The notes under the pieces were generated by a model. It did not search any database. It was given only the letters and a program-made list of their open reading frames with translations, and was not told the DNA's origin. A DNA stretch of 64,000 nucleotides from Silene conica (lineage: Eukaryota > Streptophyta > Magnoliopsida > Caryophyllales > Caryophyllaceae), in the NCBI GenBank assembly GCA_029255685.2, contig CM055315.2, positions 56,453,181-56,517,180 of the forward strand. The letters run 5' to 3'. Positions 34,567-46,005 of the stretch are shown here, piece after piece. The position numbers and the translations under genes were made by a program. The number at the start of each line of letters is the position of its first letter. Within the stretch, counting starts at the first letter, position 1.

Positions 34567-35320
34567 CTACCATGTCATTCTTAGAAATTACACAACAATT
34601 GTTTTTAATGGAAAAATTATATCCCTCAATGTCTAACATTGCAACAGAAATAATGTTTTTGGAAAGAGACGGTACAAAATAACAATTATTAAGTTTTAGC
34701 TCATATCCACTCGTCAAGGCAAGAGTGCAAGTTCCTTTAGAAGTGGCCGCTACCCGAGCTCCATTTCCAAGTCGGAGATCCATATCACCCTTGTCCACCT
34801 TCTCCACTTCTCTTAAACCCTGCAAACGATTACAAAGGTGAGAACCACATCCGGTATCCAATACCCATGATGTGTTGGATGTAAAATTTATGTCAATAAC
34901 AAAAATTTCAGATTTGGAATTACCTAACGGAATCACAAGACCTTCTTGGATATGACGTAAGTACTTGGGGCAATTCCTCCTCCAATAGCCCATGACACTA
35001 CAATAGTGGCATCGCCCTTTCTCTAACTTTCTCTTCTTCCTTTTATTCTTTGCAAGACTTTTCTTGCTAAAACTCCCACTAGCTTCATCATAAGCTCTTT
35101 CCTTCAAGTATAAGGCGTCCATTTCTTCATTTAGCTCATCTATATAAGTCGTGTCAAGAAATGAATCTTTGGGAGGTGGGAGAGAAGAAATGAAGTTAAT
35201 ACTGCCATCCGGACCCGTTTCGAAATGAACTTCTCTAGTAGTATCAATTTTGTTTTGGTTGCAAATATCGTCGAAAACATTATGACAAGAATCAATAGTG
35301 ATAGGGTTGAATGAATCCAT
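34508..35320 (-). pseudogene. gag: C1 shortened gag and protease
   Basis: I choose ATG 35320 (MDSFNP); a longer frame opens at 35374, with hydrophobic residues unlike Gag. The product lacks the roughly 200-residue capsid region seen in C2 and H. After about 100 residues of acidic and then Lys-rich sequence it goes directly to the zinc knuckle, in which the metal-binding His is Tyr (CHYCSVMGYWRRNC). The protease WVLDTGCGSHLC follows. One extra T in the run near 34531-34535 shifts the frame, so it ends at 34508 rather than joining integrase. Confidence 0.8.
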
Positions 35321-37106
35321 TGCGATAAAACAACTACAAAAACGGAAACGAAGGAAAAATTTAACGTTCATCATTTGAATACTTGTTAAACATTTTAAAC
35401 AAGTTTAAGATTTACTTAACAATCTCTTACACAATTAAGTAAACTATCCCGAGACCCAAACCCATACTAATGCGGGCACGGTGTAGCCGATTCAACCCGT
35501 ATAGGTATAATTTGGTGGATTAACCCTTTAATCGGTTCTACTCTTAGAACTCTCGGTCGACAATTTTCTTAAAATTATCTTTAGCCCGAACTTATTGCAA
35601 CTACGGTTACGAATACTTTCGTTGAGATCGACCAAATTTCAAGGTGTAATCGTCATTACCCCACTTACCCAACGTGACAATTTTAGTACCCCGGTTTAGC
35701 CGAGCCTACATATTTGTGAAGAAGGGATTCATGGGTCCATACTCTTTGGTAAGGCTAAGTCTCAATATTTTAAACGTAAGAGATCTTATCAATTATTATC
35801 TATCTCCCTTTAAGTGAACTAATTAGGTGAATTATCGATAATAAAATGATACGTTGATGACCCGATACTCGATATGCATGACATGTTAATGGCGATTTGG
35901 CTATGCATGCAACATATTAAAAAAAAATAAAGCAAACGATAAATTCCTAGTATGGCCTTATCCTAGAAAAGAAATAACAAGAGTACAAATTCGGAAACCA
36001 ACTCCTTTGGTCCCTTGAACTTGACGAGGCACGCAAATCGAGGCAAACACCGTCTTGATCGGAACTCCTTTCCGAATGGCACCGTCTTCAAGGTTCTCAG
36101 GAAATTAAAAAAATTACAACTTTTCTAGTCTACTTTATACATTATAAAATAGGAAAAAATACAATTGGGTGATACGAGATCAGAAAATTACAACCGAATC
36201 GGTAACCCCTTACATTACGGGAAAAACCGATTTAAAAACTAAGGCCATACTAGAATAATTACAAGATTCAAAATAATGCAATATAATATGACATTCATAA
36301 TAAAAACGCAGCAATATAATATGTTATGAATATGTTCATTTTAATGCCAAATCGCCCTAATAACCTTTTATGTTGAAATTAATCCGGTTTTATGAGATTT
36401 TAGCATTTTTAACTCCTTTAAAATGCATAAATTAAAACATAAACAACTTATGTTCTAAATAATATCCTAACACATTTTAGGATTCAAAATTAGTCATAAA
36501 TAGTTTTGATAATAATTAACACTTTAATTATATTAATATTGTTTACAATGCCTTAAAATGCATAACATTTACGAATTAAATCCAAACAAAAATAAAATTT
36601 CGAAATTTTGGATTTTTATTTTCACTAACATTCTGAAAATATTACTTTAATATTTATAATGTAAAAAAAATTTTGGTCATTTTATTCGAAATTTAAATCG
36701 AAATATCATATATTAATGGCCAAAATTACCTCTTAATACGGTTTTAACAATAAAATCGTAAAACATGCTATACAAAATCATATTGTACCAAATTTTACAT
36801 ACATTAAGTAAAATAAGCATGTGAGGTCGTGTGAAAATTACAAGGCTAGAAACATTTTCTTTCTAATTTAATCATTTAACTCGATTTTGTCATAAAAATG
36901 CATATTAAACGATTAAATCTATATAATGAACAATATATTAAATCTCATGAATTATCAATATAGCCTAAAAACATTTTAGGACTAGATTTAACTTACATGC
37001 CAAAATGTCGAGTGAAAAAATGAGTCTTTAAATATATAGTTTTTGTTTTTAAGTCTCACAACTCGGAAAAACTAAAAAAAAAACGATTAAGCATGCAAGA
37101 ACGAGT
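35321..37106 (-). mobile_element. C1 5' leader
   Basis: This is about 1.8 kb of AT-rich untranslated sequence. A few phrases resemble the C2 leader (the GGTTCTACTCTTAGAACTCT region near 35535). I see no gene or nested element in it. Confidence 0.75.
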
Positions 37107-37118
37107 GCTCTGATACCA
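37107..37118 (-). other. Primer binding site of C1 (tRNA-iMet type)
   Basis: The minus strand reads TGGTATCAGAGC, two bases from the 5' LTR. Confidence 0.9.
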
Positions 37119-37120
37119 AT

Positions 37121-38272
37121 TGTTAGGTTCATATACCTATTTAGTCATACTAGTTTTTATTTATCTTATAAATAGTAGATCTTATGCATGCTTAACAATA
37201 ATATGTCGAGATATAAGAGAAAAACTAGCTCGCTTACATTGATAATCTCGGCTATTTTAGGGCACAAGTGAAGTCACCTTCTTCACTTGTTCTTGAGCTT
37301 TACCCACGGATGATCCTCCTTGAACCTTCAAAGAGATGATGGTCTCCAAAAGATGAACACCAAGACACACTTACTCTCAATGTTTGTATGTTATTATGCT
37401 AGAATCAACACACAAACTCACTAGATAGTGCAAGGAGGCACACGGTTTAGGGTTAGAAAATGTGAGATAATTTTCTTTCTTTTGTTCTCTCTAAACAACC
37501 CAAAACCCTAAGTTGAATTATGAATGAGTGTAGTATGCAAAATGAGGAACAAAACCTCTTTTGTTCTTCCTTGGGTTCGGCCGAAATGGCATGGGAAGGG
37601 TGCCCAATCAATTGGCTCTCTTTCCTCTCAAATGTCCCAAGCATGCACTCAAGTCTTAAATGCATTGTCTTACTAATGTTCCTATTACATCTAATGTAAT
37701 ATGTAAATGTGTGTGTGTGTGTGTGTGACATATCACACGGTTCACACAACCAAAACGGATCCAATCCGTGACATTAGTTAGGATGACATTATTTGCGTAG
37801 TTTAACATTTCAAACTCTTTATCGCAAATTAGTAATAATTTCATATAGTAATTTAATCGCATTTTATAACTACAACAATTGTAGTTTATTCGACTCATTC
37901 ATTTGTTACTATGTTTCATAAACATATAAATAATAGTGACGACATTTCGATCACTAAAACAATTTATAATCCTATTATAAATTATCTCCTTATTTTATTC
38001 ATAATCTAGAAATGAACTAACTCGTATCACATACAGTTATTTCATTTATAATTGAGAGAGTTGTCCTAAAGGTGTGACCTAAAGGGATCAACTGGTCACC
38101 ACCGTCATTACGACAGTAATGTCAAACTCTAGCAAGCCAATCATTACCGATTAATGTTGACCAGTTGACTTATGATAAGAATCATCCCATGAATATTCTT
38201 TTGTAGAGATTTGTCAATTTAATTAATATAATTGAACTGATCACATTATTGTTGAGGACACTAACTCCAACA
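37121..38272 (-). repeat. C1 5' LTR
   Basis: It is 1152 bp, nearly identical to 21693-22840. The main difference is the GT run near 37706-37728. The U3 inverted repeat is at 38088-38098 and 38158-38168. Confidence 0.93.
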
Positions 38273-38277
38273 AACGA
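38273..38277. repeat. Target site duplication of C1, right copy (AACGA)
   Basis: It matches 21688-21692. Confidence 0.93.
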
Positions 38278-38687
38278 AGCTCCTTAGGATAGAAGCGGGT
38301 CTCTATCTTCTCCTTGAGAGCCTCCCAGTCAAACAGCGGATCTAGAATGAAAGTCGGACCAGCCAAAGTCCACCACCTATCGGCTTCCAAGGTCAAAAAG
38401 TGAGTGGCTAGACGCACCCTATCCTGTCTGACTACCGAATACATGGCAAAACTCTTTTCCATCTCGTGGAACCACTCGGAAAGAGCAACAGGATCAACCT
38501 CACCTCCGTAGGTCCTAACGTGACTTCGGGACATCTGTGAAGCAATCCACGAAAAGCCACCAGGTCTGTTGGCCTCAGTGCCAGGCGGAGGAGGTGGAGG
38601 AGCAGTCTCAGCCTGACGCCTCTGGTTCTCGAGCAACTGATGAAGTGCTTGCATTATCGTATTCTCAGCAGCTGTGGGTCTCACCAT
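38273..38687 (-). pseudogene. gag: D gag, N-terminal part
   Basis: It starts at ATG 38687 (MVRPTAAENT), 152 bp from the primer site. It carries a Pro-rich stretch and then the capsid pattern (ADRWWTLAG, FDWEALKEKIETRFYPKELR). The frame continues across the C1 insertion to 21687. Its capsid blocks align with the B Gag ([16 protein letters not shown]), so D and B are related gypsy lineages. Confidence 0.83.
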
Positions 38688-38838
38688 CCTTCAAAAGAGA
38701 AAACAGTGTTACCTTAACAATTAGCAAGTACAAACAGTCTACCACTTGTCCTTAAATCTACCCAAATCTCTCATTCATTATTCAAGTTATTGGTCAAGTT
38801 ATGTTTGGGGATTACATGAGTGCGTCGGGAGCAATAAT

Positions 38839-38850
38839 GCTCTGATACCA
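38839..38850 (-). other. Primer binding site of D (tRNA-iMet type)
   Basis: The minus strand reads TGGTATCAGAGC, two bases from the 5' LTR. Confidence 0.9.
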
Positions 38851-38852
38851 AC

Positions 38853-41820
38853 TGTAAAACCCCTCGCGAAAGCGGAAATATAAAACATACAAAGTACCAA
38901 AAATGCAGCGGAATTAAAACTTTTTAACATAAATAAACATGCGAGGTGTTTTAACAGACTAAACATGCGGAAGATAAAACATAGATAAGTATATAAGTAC
39001 TATACAAAAGCAGCCCGGGATAGCATATCCCTACAGGCACAAAAATACGGAAAACATAAAGCTAAGGTCTAGCTAACGAATGGGTAAAATCATCGATGAA
39101 GGATCATCGCTCGCTAGCCTCAACGTAACCTCTGAAGAACAGCATCAAGTACTTACACACATACAACATGTGCGCCACAGTCAGTAGGGAGTGACTACTA
39201 GAGCTCTCATAGCCACCTAATGTCATACAACACCGAACATATAAACAAATATCATACTCCAACATAAATAATCATGTAAACATTTATCAACATCTCAAAC
39301 TCCTATCATCATGCAAATACTATGCGAAGGCTCTCAACCAACTTCGGAAACTATTTGGAAGGAGAGCCGGTTTCCCTTCCGGTTGCCCGGCCGGGGGGAC
39401 TTTCAATCCAAACCATTTCCGAAACTAATTAAAGAGTCATCCAATGCCTTGGATGAACAACATTATAAGCAAGGTACTAAACTCCTCAATATCAACATAC
39501 ATATCTGACACTGTACCAACTCTAGGCAAGCAGATATCAACAGCAAGTATATAACACCGTACCCCAACTCAGACAAGTATATACAATATTCAGCAATATC
39601 AAACCATGACCCCAATCCTAGGCATGGAAGGATACAAATACACACTACAAGGGGAGAATCATAAGACGACTCCATTATACCACAACGGCATGAATACATA
39701 GTCTCATCAATTATAATCCACATGCATAAATACACCTCAAAATACAAAGGCAAGCAAAACTTTGACCTAATCCAAATCACAGCTCTACGAAAATACACCT
39801 CAAAATACAAAGGCAAGCAAAGACTGTGACCTAATCCCAATCACAGCCCCACTACAATACACCTCAAAATACAAAGGCAAGCAAAACTGTAACCTAATCG
39901 AAATTACAGTTCCACCACAATATACCCCATAATACAAAGGCAAGCGAAACTGTAACCTAATCCAAATTACAGTTCCACCACAATATACCCCATAATACAA
40001 AGGCAACACAAAGTCGTGACCTAATCCAAATCACAGCCCTACAACAATACACCTCAAAATACAAAGGCAAGCAAAGACTGTGACCTAATCCCAATCACAG
40101 CCCCACTACAATACAAGGCATACCAAACTGTGACCTAATCCAAATCACAGTTCTACAACAACATTTCACATCAAAACTATGACCTAATCCAAATCATAGT
40201 TCTACAACTTCGATACTGAACTTACTCAATTCATAACTAGCTATGCAACGACGTATACTTAAACCAACACTTAATTGACCCCGGGAATTAAGCCGAGGGA
40301 GAGCCGGTTTCCCTTTCGGTTGCCCGACCGGGGGGTCTCTATCCTCACTCTATTCCCGAACCCAATATAGTGCCGCCCGAACCTCGGGGACTTCAAACAA
40401 GCATACGAAGCATACGAAAAAGGAATCAATACAATCCGACTTGAAAATCAAAAGTTATAAGCAAATAACACAATCAGGGACTCTCAGCCGGTTGGCCACA
40501 GGCGGAGAGTCTCATATTAAATAAATATACATCTCAAACCAACCATATGAGCCTCACAACATGATTAAAATATGCTTAGACTCTTCACAAGAAAGTCCCT
40601 AAAAGTTAACTATCTTCATGCACAATTTCCGTAATCAACTCCTTATGAGCTAATTGACTCGAGACGGATAACCACGCTTCTTATGATGACTTTCCTAGCT
40701 CCAATCTACATTTAAAACCAAGTATATTTACCACCAAACATCACTTAAAATATCCTAAAAACAATTGGGAAACAAGCCCCCAAAACGGCTCGACAATCCG
40801 ATAAACGAGCAGAAAGTTACAGCGGTTTTGGAGCGCAGCCTGCACCCAAGCACGAGCCAGGTTGGTTCGTAAGTTTCCTGAAATTCGCCAATTCAATCAA
40901 TCCTTCGACAACCACTTCTAAACCATGATTTCTAGCATCAAACCTATACAATCAACACATAACAACCCATAACAATCCCAAGTGTGTCTCATATATGTTC
41001 TTTGCACAAAATCAAGCATTTAAACAAGCATAAGAACGAAAATCCCAAATGATACCGATCTTCATGTATACTCAAAATTCCCACTTAAGCCATGAATTCA
41101 ACATAATACCTCCACAATAACATTATAAGAAGCATAAAGAAGATAAAAGTAAACCTAAACATGTTCCTAAACACAAGAATTCATCCAAGAACACAACAAG
41201 CATGCTACTTTGACAAAAAGGCCGAGTTACTCATAATCGTCACCTTTACTCCGTGAATGCACCGGTTTACTCTTCAAGGATCACAAGCTCTTCCTCCGGA
41301 TTGTTACAAGCACCACCTTCAAGCACAAAAACACGGATTAAAGGGTAATTTCGTGATTAGGGAAAAACAGCCCTGAAATGAAGTTTCACGAAATTAAAAA
41401 AGAAAGTGATAGAAAGATCATAAATCTCGCAAGGATTCCGAATATGTAACTTTTACCTCGATTTGATGAACGGATGATGAAGAATTAAGCAAAAGAATGC
41501 GAGGATTATGGAGGTTTATGAGAGAAATGTGTTTACTGTAAAAAGTTTGGAGGAAGGACTATTATGTCGACATAAGGTGTTTTAGGAGGGTAAAAGATGT
41601 GTCCTTTCCGTTTTAAGAAAACGGGTTGGGAAAACATAACCGGGTTTTTAAGATAAACTTATGTTGCCAATTAAGTTATATTCGTCTTAAGGACTCAAGG
41701 TTCTTAAGACGGATCTTATTATTTATAAAATACTTCTCAATAGTTTATTAAAATATTGTTTTACTACCTAAAATAATTAAAAACCTTTAAATATATTCTA
41801 TGAAAATACGGGATGTTACA
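38853..41820 (-). repeat. D 5' LTR
   Basis: It matches 17392-20399, lacks a 42-bp GC-rich segment near 40826, and carries the same minisatellite at 39729-40207. It is followed by the TACTA duplication at 41821-41825. Confidence 0.9.
39729..40207. repeat. Hairpin minisatellite in the D 5' LTR
   Basis: It has the same units and order as 18264-18745. One unit near 39760 has lost pairing (TTTGA against TCACA). Confidence 0.88.
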
Positions 41821-41825
41821 TACTA

Positions 41826-42828
41826 CCTACGCATATTCATCCCCTACATCCGAACATATGGAATTTAGCTACTCATGGAAATTGAAATAATAACAATAAC
41901 ATTAATAAAAGCGGAATTCATGATGAACATCAATCTAAAGATGCAATCAATAATAAAGCTCGGGATTCTATCTTAACCGAATACAAGTAATTATAAGAAC
42001 AATAACACTGAAGCATAAATTAAAAGAAGAATTACCGGAAATTGGAATTGAGATGGAAAGGAACAAACTTTATTGAATGCTTGAATGATTGATGAACAAA
42101 CTAAAGTACTTGAGAATTATTGAAAGATTATAAACTAAAGATGAAAACTAGAATTAGGAACTTGATGATAGAAGATTTCTAGATTATAAACTGAATTGTA
42201 ATTCTATGATAGAAAACTAGGTAGAAAACATGATGGAAATCTGAATGAATAACCCTAATCCCGTAATTTAGCTTAAATAGGCGGAATTAAAGAGTTTCCT
42301 AATGACCTAAACACTTTAATGGGCTTCGCGGAAACTTCTGGGTCTGTGCTGAGGTCGGTCGACCCAATTAGTGGGTCGGTCGACCTGATGTCGGGACTGC
42401 AGCGCGCGTCGATCTTAAAACAGCTGCCATTTCTTCGTTACTCATCGTAATCAAGCGATTCTTGCGGCGTTGGAAAGCTAAGAGAATAAGCTTTCACCTC
42501 CAACTAGAATCACTTCATTATCGGCTCTAGAACTCGAGATATAGCCATTTGAAACAGGCTGCAACATCGTGGATCGATTCTTTGCTTGTTAAAGCTATCT
42601 TCAGGCCTTGAAATGTGCGCTAGGCTTCGTTCCTTCTTGTCCTTAGTCATGAAAAGTCCCGAGGGCATAAATTTGGTATAAAATCGTCCCTTTTCCGCAT
42701 AAATCTACAAAAGAGCATAAAAATACGAAAGTAGACAATTGTTGGGAAATAAATGCTAAAACATAGTAAATGAGCGACAAAATGCGTGTAAAAATAGATG
42801 TAAAACATCATAAAATAGGCACGCATCA
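41826..42828 (-). repeat. E 3' LTR, second part
   Basis: It continues the LTR cut by D and ends ACGCATCA at 42828, the inverted partner of TGATGC at 16685. A purine tract on the minus strand (plus: AATTCCCCAAACC) follows. It carries one GGTCGGTCGACC pair at 42353-42385. Confidence 0.82.
42353..42385. repeat. Motif pair in reverse orientation in the E LTR
   Basis: GGTCGGTCGACC at 42353-42364 and 42374-42385 with a 9-base spacer. This is the reverse complement of the unit at 17322. Confidence 0.92.
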
Positions 42829-44234
42829 AATTCCCCAAACCAAACCTTGTTTGTCCTCAAGCAAGAAATAGACTCGATCTTAACTAATGGAACGATTTCA
42901 ATCTCAGAGCGAAATTTACATGTAAGCCCAAACCAATGCCAAGTACAAAATGAGGAAGTATTTAAATCATACAAACGAGTTATAGGGTCGTCAAATTTGC
43001 GAACATAAATACTATAGAGACTTTATACCATGGACTCTCACGGTACGCTCGAGACACTCATGAAGCAAAGGGTGAGTATATGTAGAAGATAGAAAGAAGT
43101 ATATTGTAATGACACTCACCTAACTGCGACCCATGAAAGCATGCCTGCAATCTAACATGAACAAAAATTCTACAACTATGTAAAACAAACCCATTAAGTG
43201 ACCCAGATACATGCAATTGGGGTAATGAAAGATATGTGAGGTAAAAGGTAAAAAGTGGTTAAGATGTTTTTGGATTTGTGGTGTTAGTAACCAAGCTAGT
43301 AGAACCGATTCCCAACAACATATTTCACAACTTTTGATATTAAGAAAGTGCTCTTTTGTAGCACAACTCTCACATTAAATATAAGAAAGGACTCCCCAAT
43401 ATTTTTGAATGAAGTACGGGAGTGATAACACGTAAAGAAACGGATTTCAGAACGAAATTTTGAATTCTAACATTGTCAGGTGGTCGGCCGACCCATGAAG
43501 GCGGTCGGTCGACCTATTTCCTGTACGCTTTGACTTTTTTTTTCGTTTTTCTTTTCTTTCTTTCTTTTTCTGAATTTTTCTGTTCTTTTTTCTTTTCTTG
43601 CTTTCTTTCTTTCTTTTCTCTTTTTGCTCACGATAGCATACAAACCAAGATGCCTCATAAAATTAAACCAAAGACCACAAATACTAGCTTGGAAGGGTAG
43701 GCTAAATATGGGATGTAGTTTTGAGGGAATAAAAAGGCAATTTTGGCTATGTAGGGCTTATGGGTAAAATAGAGAAAAGGGATCCCAAATGCACGTACCA
43801 AGATTCACAAAAACGAGATAGTAAAACAAGTATATAGCAATTCAAGTTCATGTTTATGCATATTGATGTAACATGTTCCAAGGGGAGTACTACTCACATC
43901 CTAGACAACTGGTTTAAGAATGAAACCAGGAAATAAGCTCTAAAACTCAGAATGTATAGTAGGTTGCCAAGGTATAAGTCAAGTCTTAAGATATACAAAT
44001 TGACAAAAAATCGTAGATATGCAAAAGACTCTCATACTAAAACAAGTTGACAAGGCAAGATAAAGGCATAAACATATAAGATAGCGATCCCAGAACCAAG
44101 TCCAAAAGTCTTAACTACGCAACAAAAGCAAAATTGTCCTAAAAAAAAAAACTTAAAGGAAGCAAACTAGAAAGTCTTAATAAAACAAAAAAAAAATTGT
44201 CTTATAAAAAACAGAAACGAGCAAAAAGAAGAAG
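42829..44234 (-). mobile_element. E interior, non-coding part
   Basis: It includes the polypurine tract, a pair of GGTCGGCCGACC and GGTCGGTCGACC (43482 and 43503, again 21 bp apart), and a CT-rich tract at about 43539-43622. No pol motif is visible on either strand, and the 60-75 codon ORFs over the CT tract are low complexity. Confidence 0.75.
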
Positions 44235-44558
44235 TCATCCGCGAAGGATTCGGCGTTTCTTTGACCAAGGGCTCTGACTACAGGCTACACCTTCAGCTAC
44301 GGTGATTTGGGTAGACGAGTTTTTCTCCACCGTGTAGATAGGTGGGTTATCATCCACAGCTCTAGCCATCCATCTCTCGGATTTGTCGACTCCCAAGTCG
44401 TGGGCCGACACCTTCCTGGGTCTCTTCTTCTTAGGGCTCTTTTCATCAGCCAAATGATCACTTGCATGAGTGATATCATTCTCTACATCATTTGATCGAG
44501 TAAGTGGTATTACTCGATCGAGAACACCTCTTTTTCTACCGCCTATAGACTCTATCAC
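44235..44558 (-). pseudogene. E second ORF, basic protein of unknown function
   Basis: I do not recognise this product. It has two basic clusters (KSPKKKRPRK and KKRRILRG) that resemble nuclear localisation signals, with an acidic and serine-rich middle. It overlaps the end of the first ORF in another frame, and its apparent start is a GTG. It may be the displaced C-terminus of one Gag-like protein after a frameshift near 44559, rather than a separate gene. Confidence 0.45.
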
Positions 44559-45247
44559 TAGAGTCGCAATTCTGGAGCATCCAAATCAACGTCCTGAGCA
44601 AGAGATTCACCTGCACATGCCTCAAAACACATCAAAGCCTCCGAAGGATCCTTTCTAAAGGATCCTTTCACAGAACATTCACTAATATTATTTAAAACAT
44701 TAGAAATGTCAATAACTGAATCCTGCACGAAACAAGGTTCATTAACCGAAGGTTCAAACATGTCAGGAACATGTTCATTACTAACGCCTACAAAAATAGG
44801 TTGGTCAGTCAAGGAGTAAATTCCTAGCTCTTCAGCGGTATCTAAGTCAAAGTCAGTGTCATCGACGGGGAGGGAGAGGGAATCAAGTAGCCTATCATTC
44901 TTATCCTTAAGAATGAGCGACTCTTCAGTAATGGGTGTGATAGGATCACACTCGACAAGAATATCCGGGTTACTAATATCAACGCCCTCATACCTCTCCG
45001 TATCTCCACTGGCTCGGATTAGGTGTTTTAGAAGCTCCCATTGTTTCTCGTAGGGTAGGTCAAGAAAATCCCATCCGCAATTTCTCTCAATCTCGATCAA
45101 GGTCTTACCAGTAACTCCATCATAAAAGATACGACAAACCTCCCCAATACTAATAGGATAGTGAGATTGAGAAAGGAAAGAGATTAATCTATCACAAAAG
45201 ATATACAAAGGTTCATGCTCGAGTTGTGAGAAAGGGGCGATGGTCAT
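44558..45247 (-). CDS. E first ORF, putative Gag-like protein
   Basis: The frame is open from 45301, one base from the primer site. I prefer ATG 45247 (MTIAPFSQLEHEPLY) because the earlier start adds a hydrophobic leader made from the primer-adjacent sequence. The product is about 229 residues. The N-terminal part (PLYIFCDRLISFL, YDGVTGKTLIEIERNCGWDF, EKQWELLKHLI) has the layout of the Gag N-terminus of Athila-type elements as I know it, but the match is weak. The rest is acidic and unrecognised. No zinc knuckle or protease is present. Its place directly after the primer site supports a Gag role. Confidence 0.5.
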   Translation of the reverse strand: MTIAPFSQLEHEPLYIFCDRLISFLSQSHYPISIGEVCRIFYDGVTGKTLIEIERNCGWDFLDLPYEKQWELLKHLIRASGDTERYEGVDISNPDILVECDPITPITEESLILKDKNDRLLDSLSLPVDDTDFDLDTAEELGIYSLTDQPIFVGVSNEHVPDMFEPSVNEPCFVQDSVIDISNVLNNISECSVKGSFRKDPSEALMCFEACAGESLAQDVDLDAPELRL

Positions 45248-45302
45248 GAGGGTAAAAGAAAAAAGGAAAACATAAACGAAAACAATAAACACTGGCGTCA
45301 CC

Positions 45303-45320
45303 TCCCCGGCAACGGCGCCA
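45303..45320 (-). other. Primer binding site of E (tRNA-Asp type)
   Basis: The minus strand reads TGGCGCCGTTGCCGGGGA, an 18-base match to the 3' end of plant tRNA-Asp, as used by Athila-type elements. All the other primer sites in this window are tRNA-iMet type. Confidence 0.88.
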
Positions 45321-45325
45321 AAATT

Positions 45326-46005
45326 TGATGCCCGTCGTTGAGGGTACCAAAGATAAAATTTATAATTCCTAAACTTTAACTATAGATAGAGAAAGTCAGG
45401 GTCGAACCACAAGGAGGTGGGGAATGTTTATTGTTTGATGTTAATGTTTTAAAGGTAACAAATTTGGGGGTTTGATTGGTTGATTACTAAGTCTACGGCA
45501 AAGATTTAAAACAAACAAATAATAAAAGATGAGAATAAAAATATAATAAAAGGGATGCTAGGATGTTTGGGTAATAAATAACTAAGGTAATATAAATCCT
45601 AATGTCAACATGTATTGCAGTCGCGTAAGGGGTGTAACATATCCCTTCGGTCTATGGTACCTAATAGCTCCTTTCGGCCTATGCTATTAGTTCCTAGGTC
45701 TCACAATTATTGGGTGTCAACAATAAGGGTGATTCCTAAATCCTAGGTCACATACCTTTCAGTCTTAAGTAACCTAGCCGTCTTAAGGTGTAAACCAATG
45801 CCCTTCCCGTATCTCTCAATCTTGGGTAGGTCATTACTAACATCCTACAAGTATCCTTTCAGTCTCGTTGTAAGGTATTATAATCAACAAAGAAAGACGA
45901 AACAGAATACAGACGCGAGTGGGTCGACCGACCAGCTAGTCCAGTCGGCCGACCACCGCCTTGGTCGACCGACCCATTATGTGGGTCGACCGACCACGGC
46001 CCTGC
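45326..46005 (-). repeat. E 5' LTR, first part (cut by B)
   Basis: It matches 16685-17364 and ends at CCCTGC, where the other copy continues TACAGG. CCTGC at 46001-46005 is the expected target site of B. Motif pairs are at 45922-45954 and 45963-45995. Confidence 0.87.

Larger units (their letters stand above)
21693..38272 (-). mobile_element. Element C1: defective Ty1/copia retrotransposon, interrupted by C2
   Basis: The LTRs are 21693-22840 and 37121-38272, beginning TGTTAG and ending CCAACA on plus, with a tRNA-iMet primer site and AACGA duplication. The LTRs show only about five substitutions and a short GT-run difference. Despite that youth the coding region has a shortened Gag, two frameshifts, an in-frame loss of the RT catalytic block and a shortened RNase H end, so it was probably mobilised in trans. 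C2 splits its pol. Confidence 0.93.
17392..41820 (-). mobile_element. Element D: gypsy LTR retrotransposon with gag but almost no pol, interrupted by C1
   Basis: The LTRs are about 3.0 kb (17392-20399 and 38853-41820), with a tRNA-iMet primer site and TACTA duplication. The interior without C1 is only about 1.9 kb: a Gag frame and a 3' untranslated part. Protease, RT, RNase H and integrase are missing. The copy therefore depended on enzymes from another element. The LTRs differ by small substitutions and one 42-bp deletion. Confidence 0.9.
16685..46005 (-). mobile_element. Element E: non-autonomous tRNA-Asp-primed LTR retrotransposon, interrupted
   Basis: The LTR begins TGATGC and ends GCATCA on the plus strand, an inverted terminal pair. 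The 3' LTR is split by D (16685-17391 and 41826-42828, 1710 bp when joined). The interior is 42829-45325, and the 5' LTR begins at 45326 and is cut by B at 46005. The primer site matches tRNA-Asp, as in Athila-type elements. A 2.5-kb interior with only a gag-like ORF and no pol fits the TR-GAG or LARD class of elements moved in trans. The two LTR parts differ at about 11 positions in 680 bp. Confidence 0.82.

Noticed and set aside
43473..43700. Phe/Ser-rich ORF
   Set aside because: It is the translation of a CT-rich low-complexity tract in the E interior.
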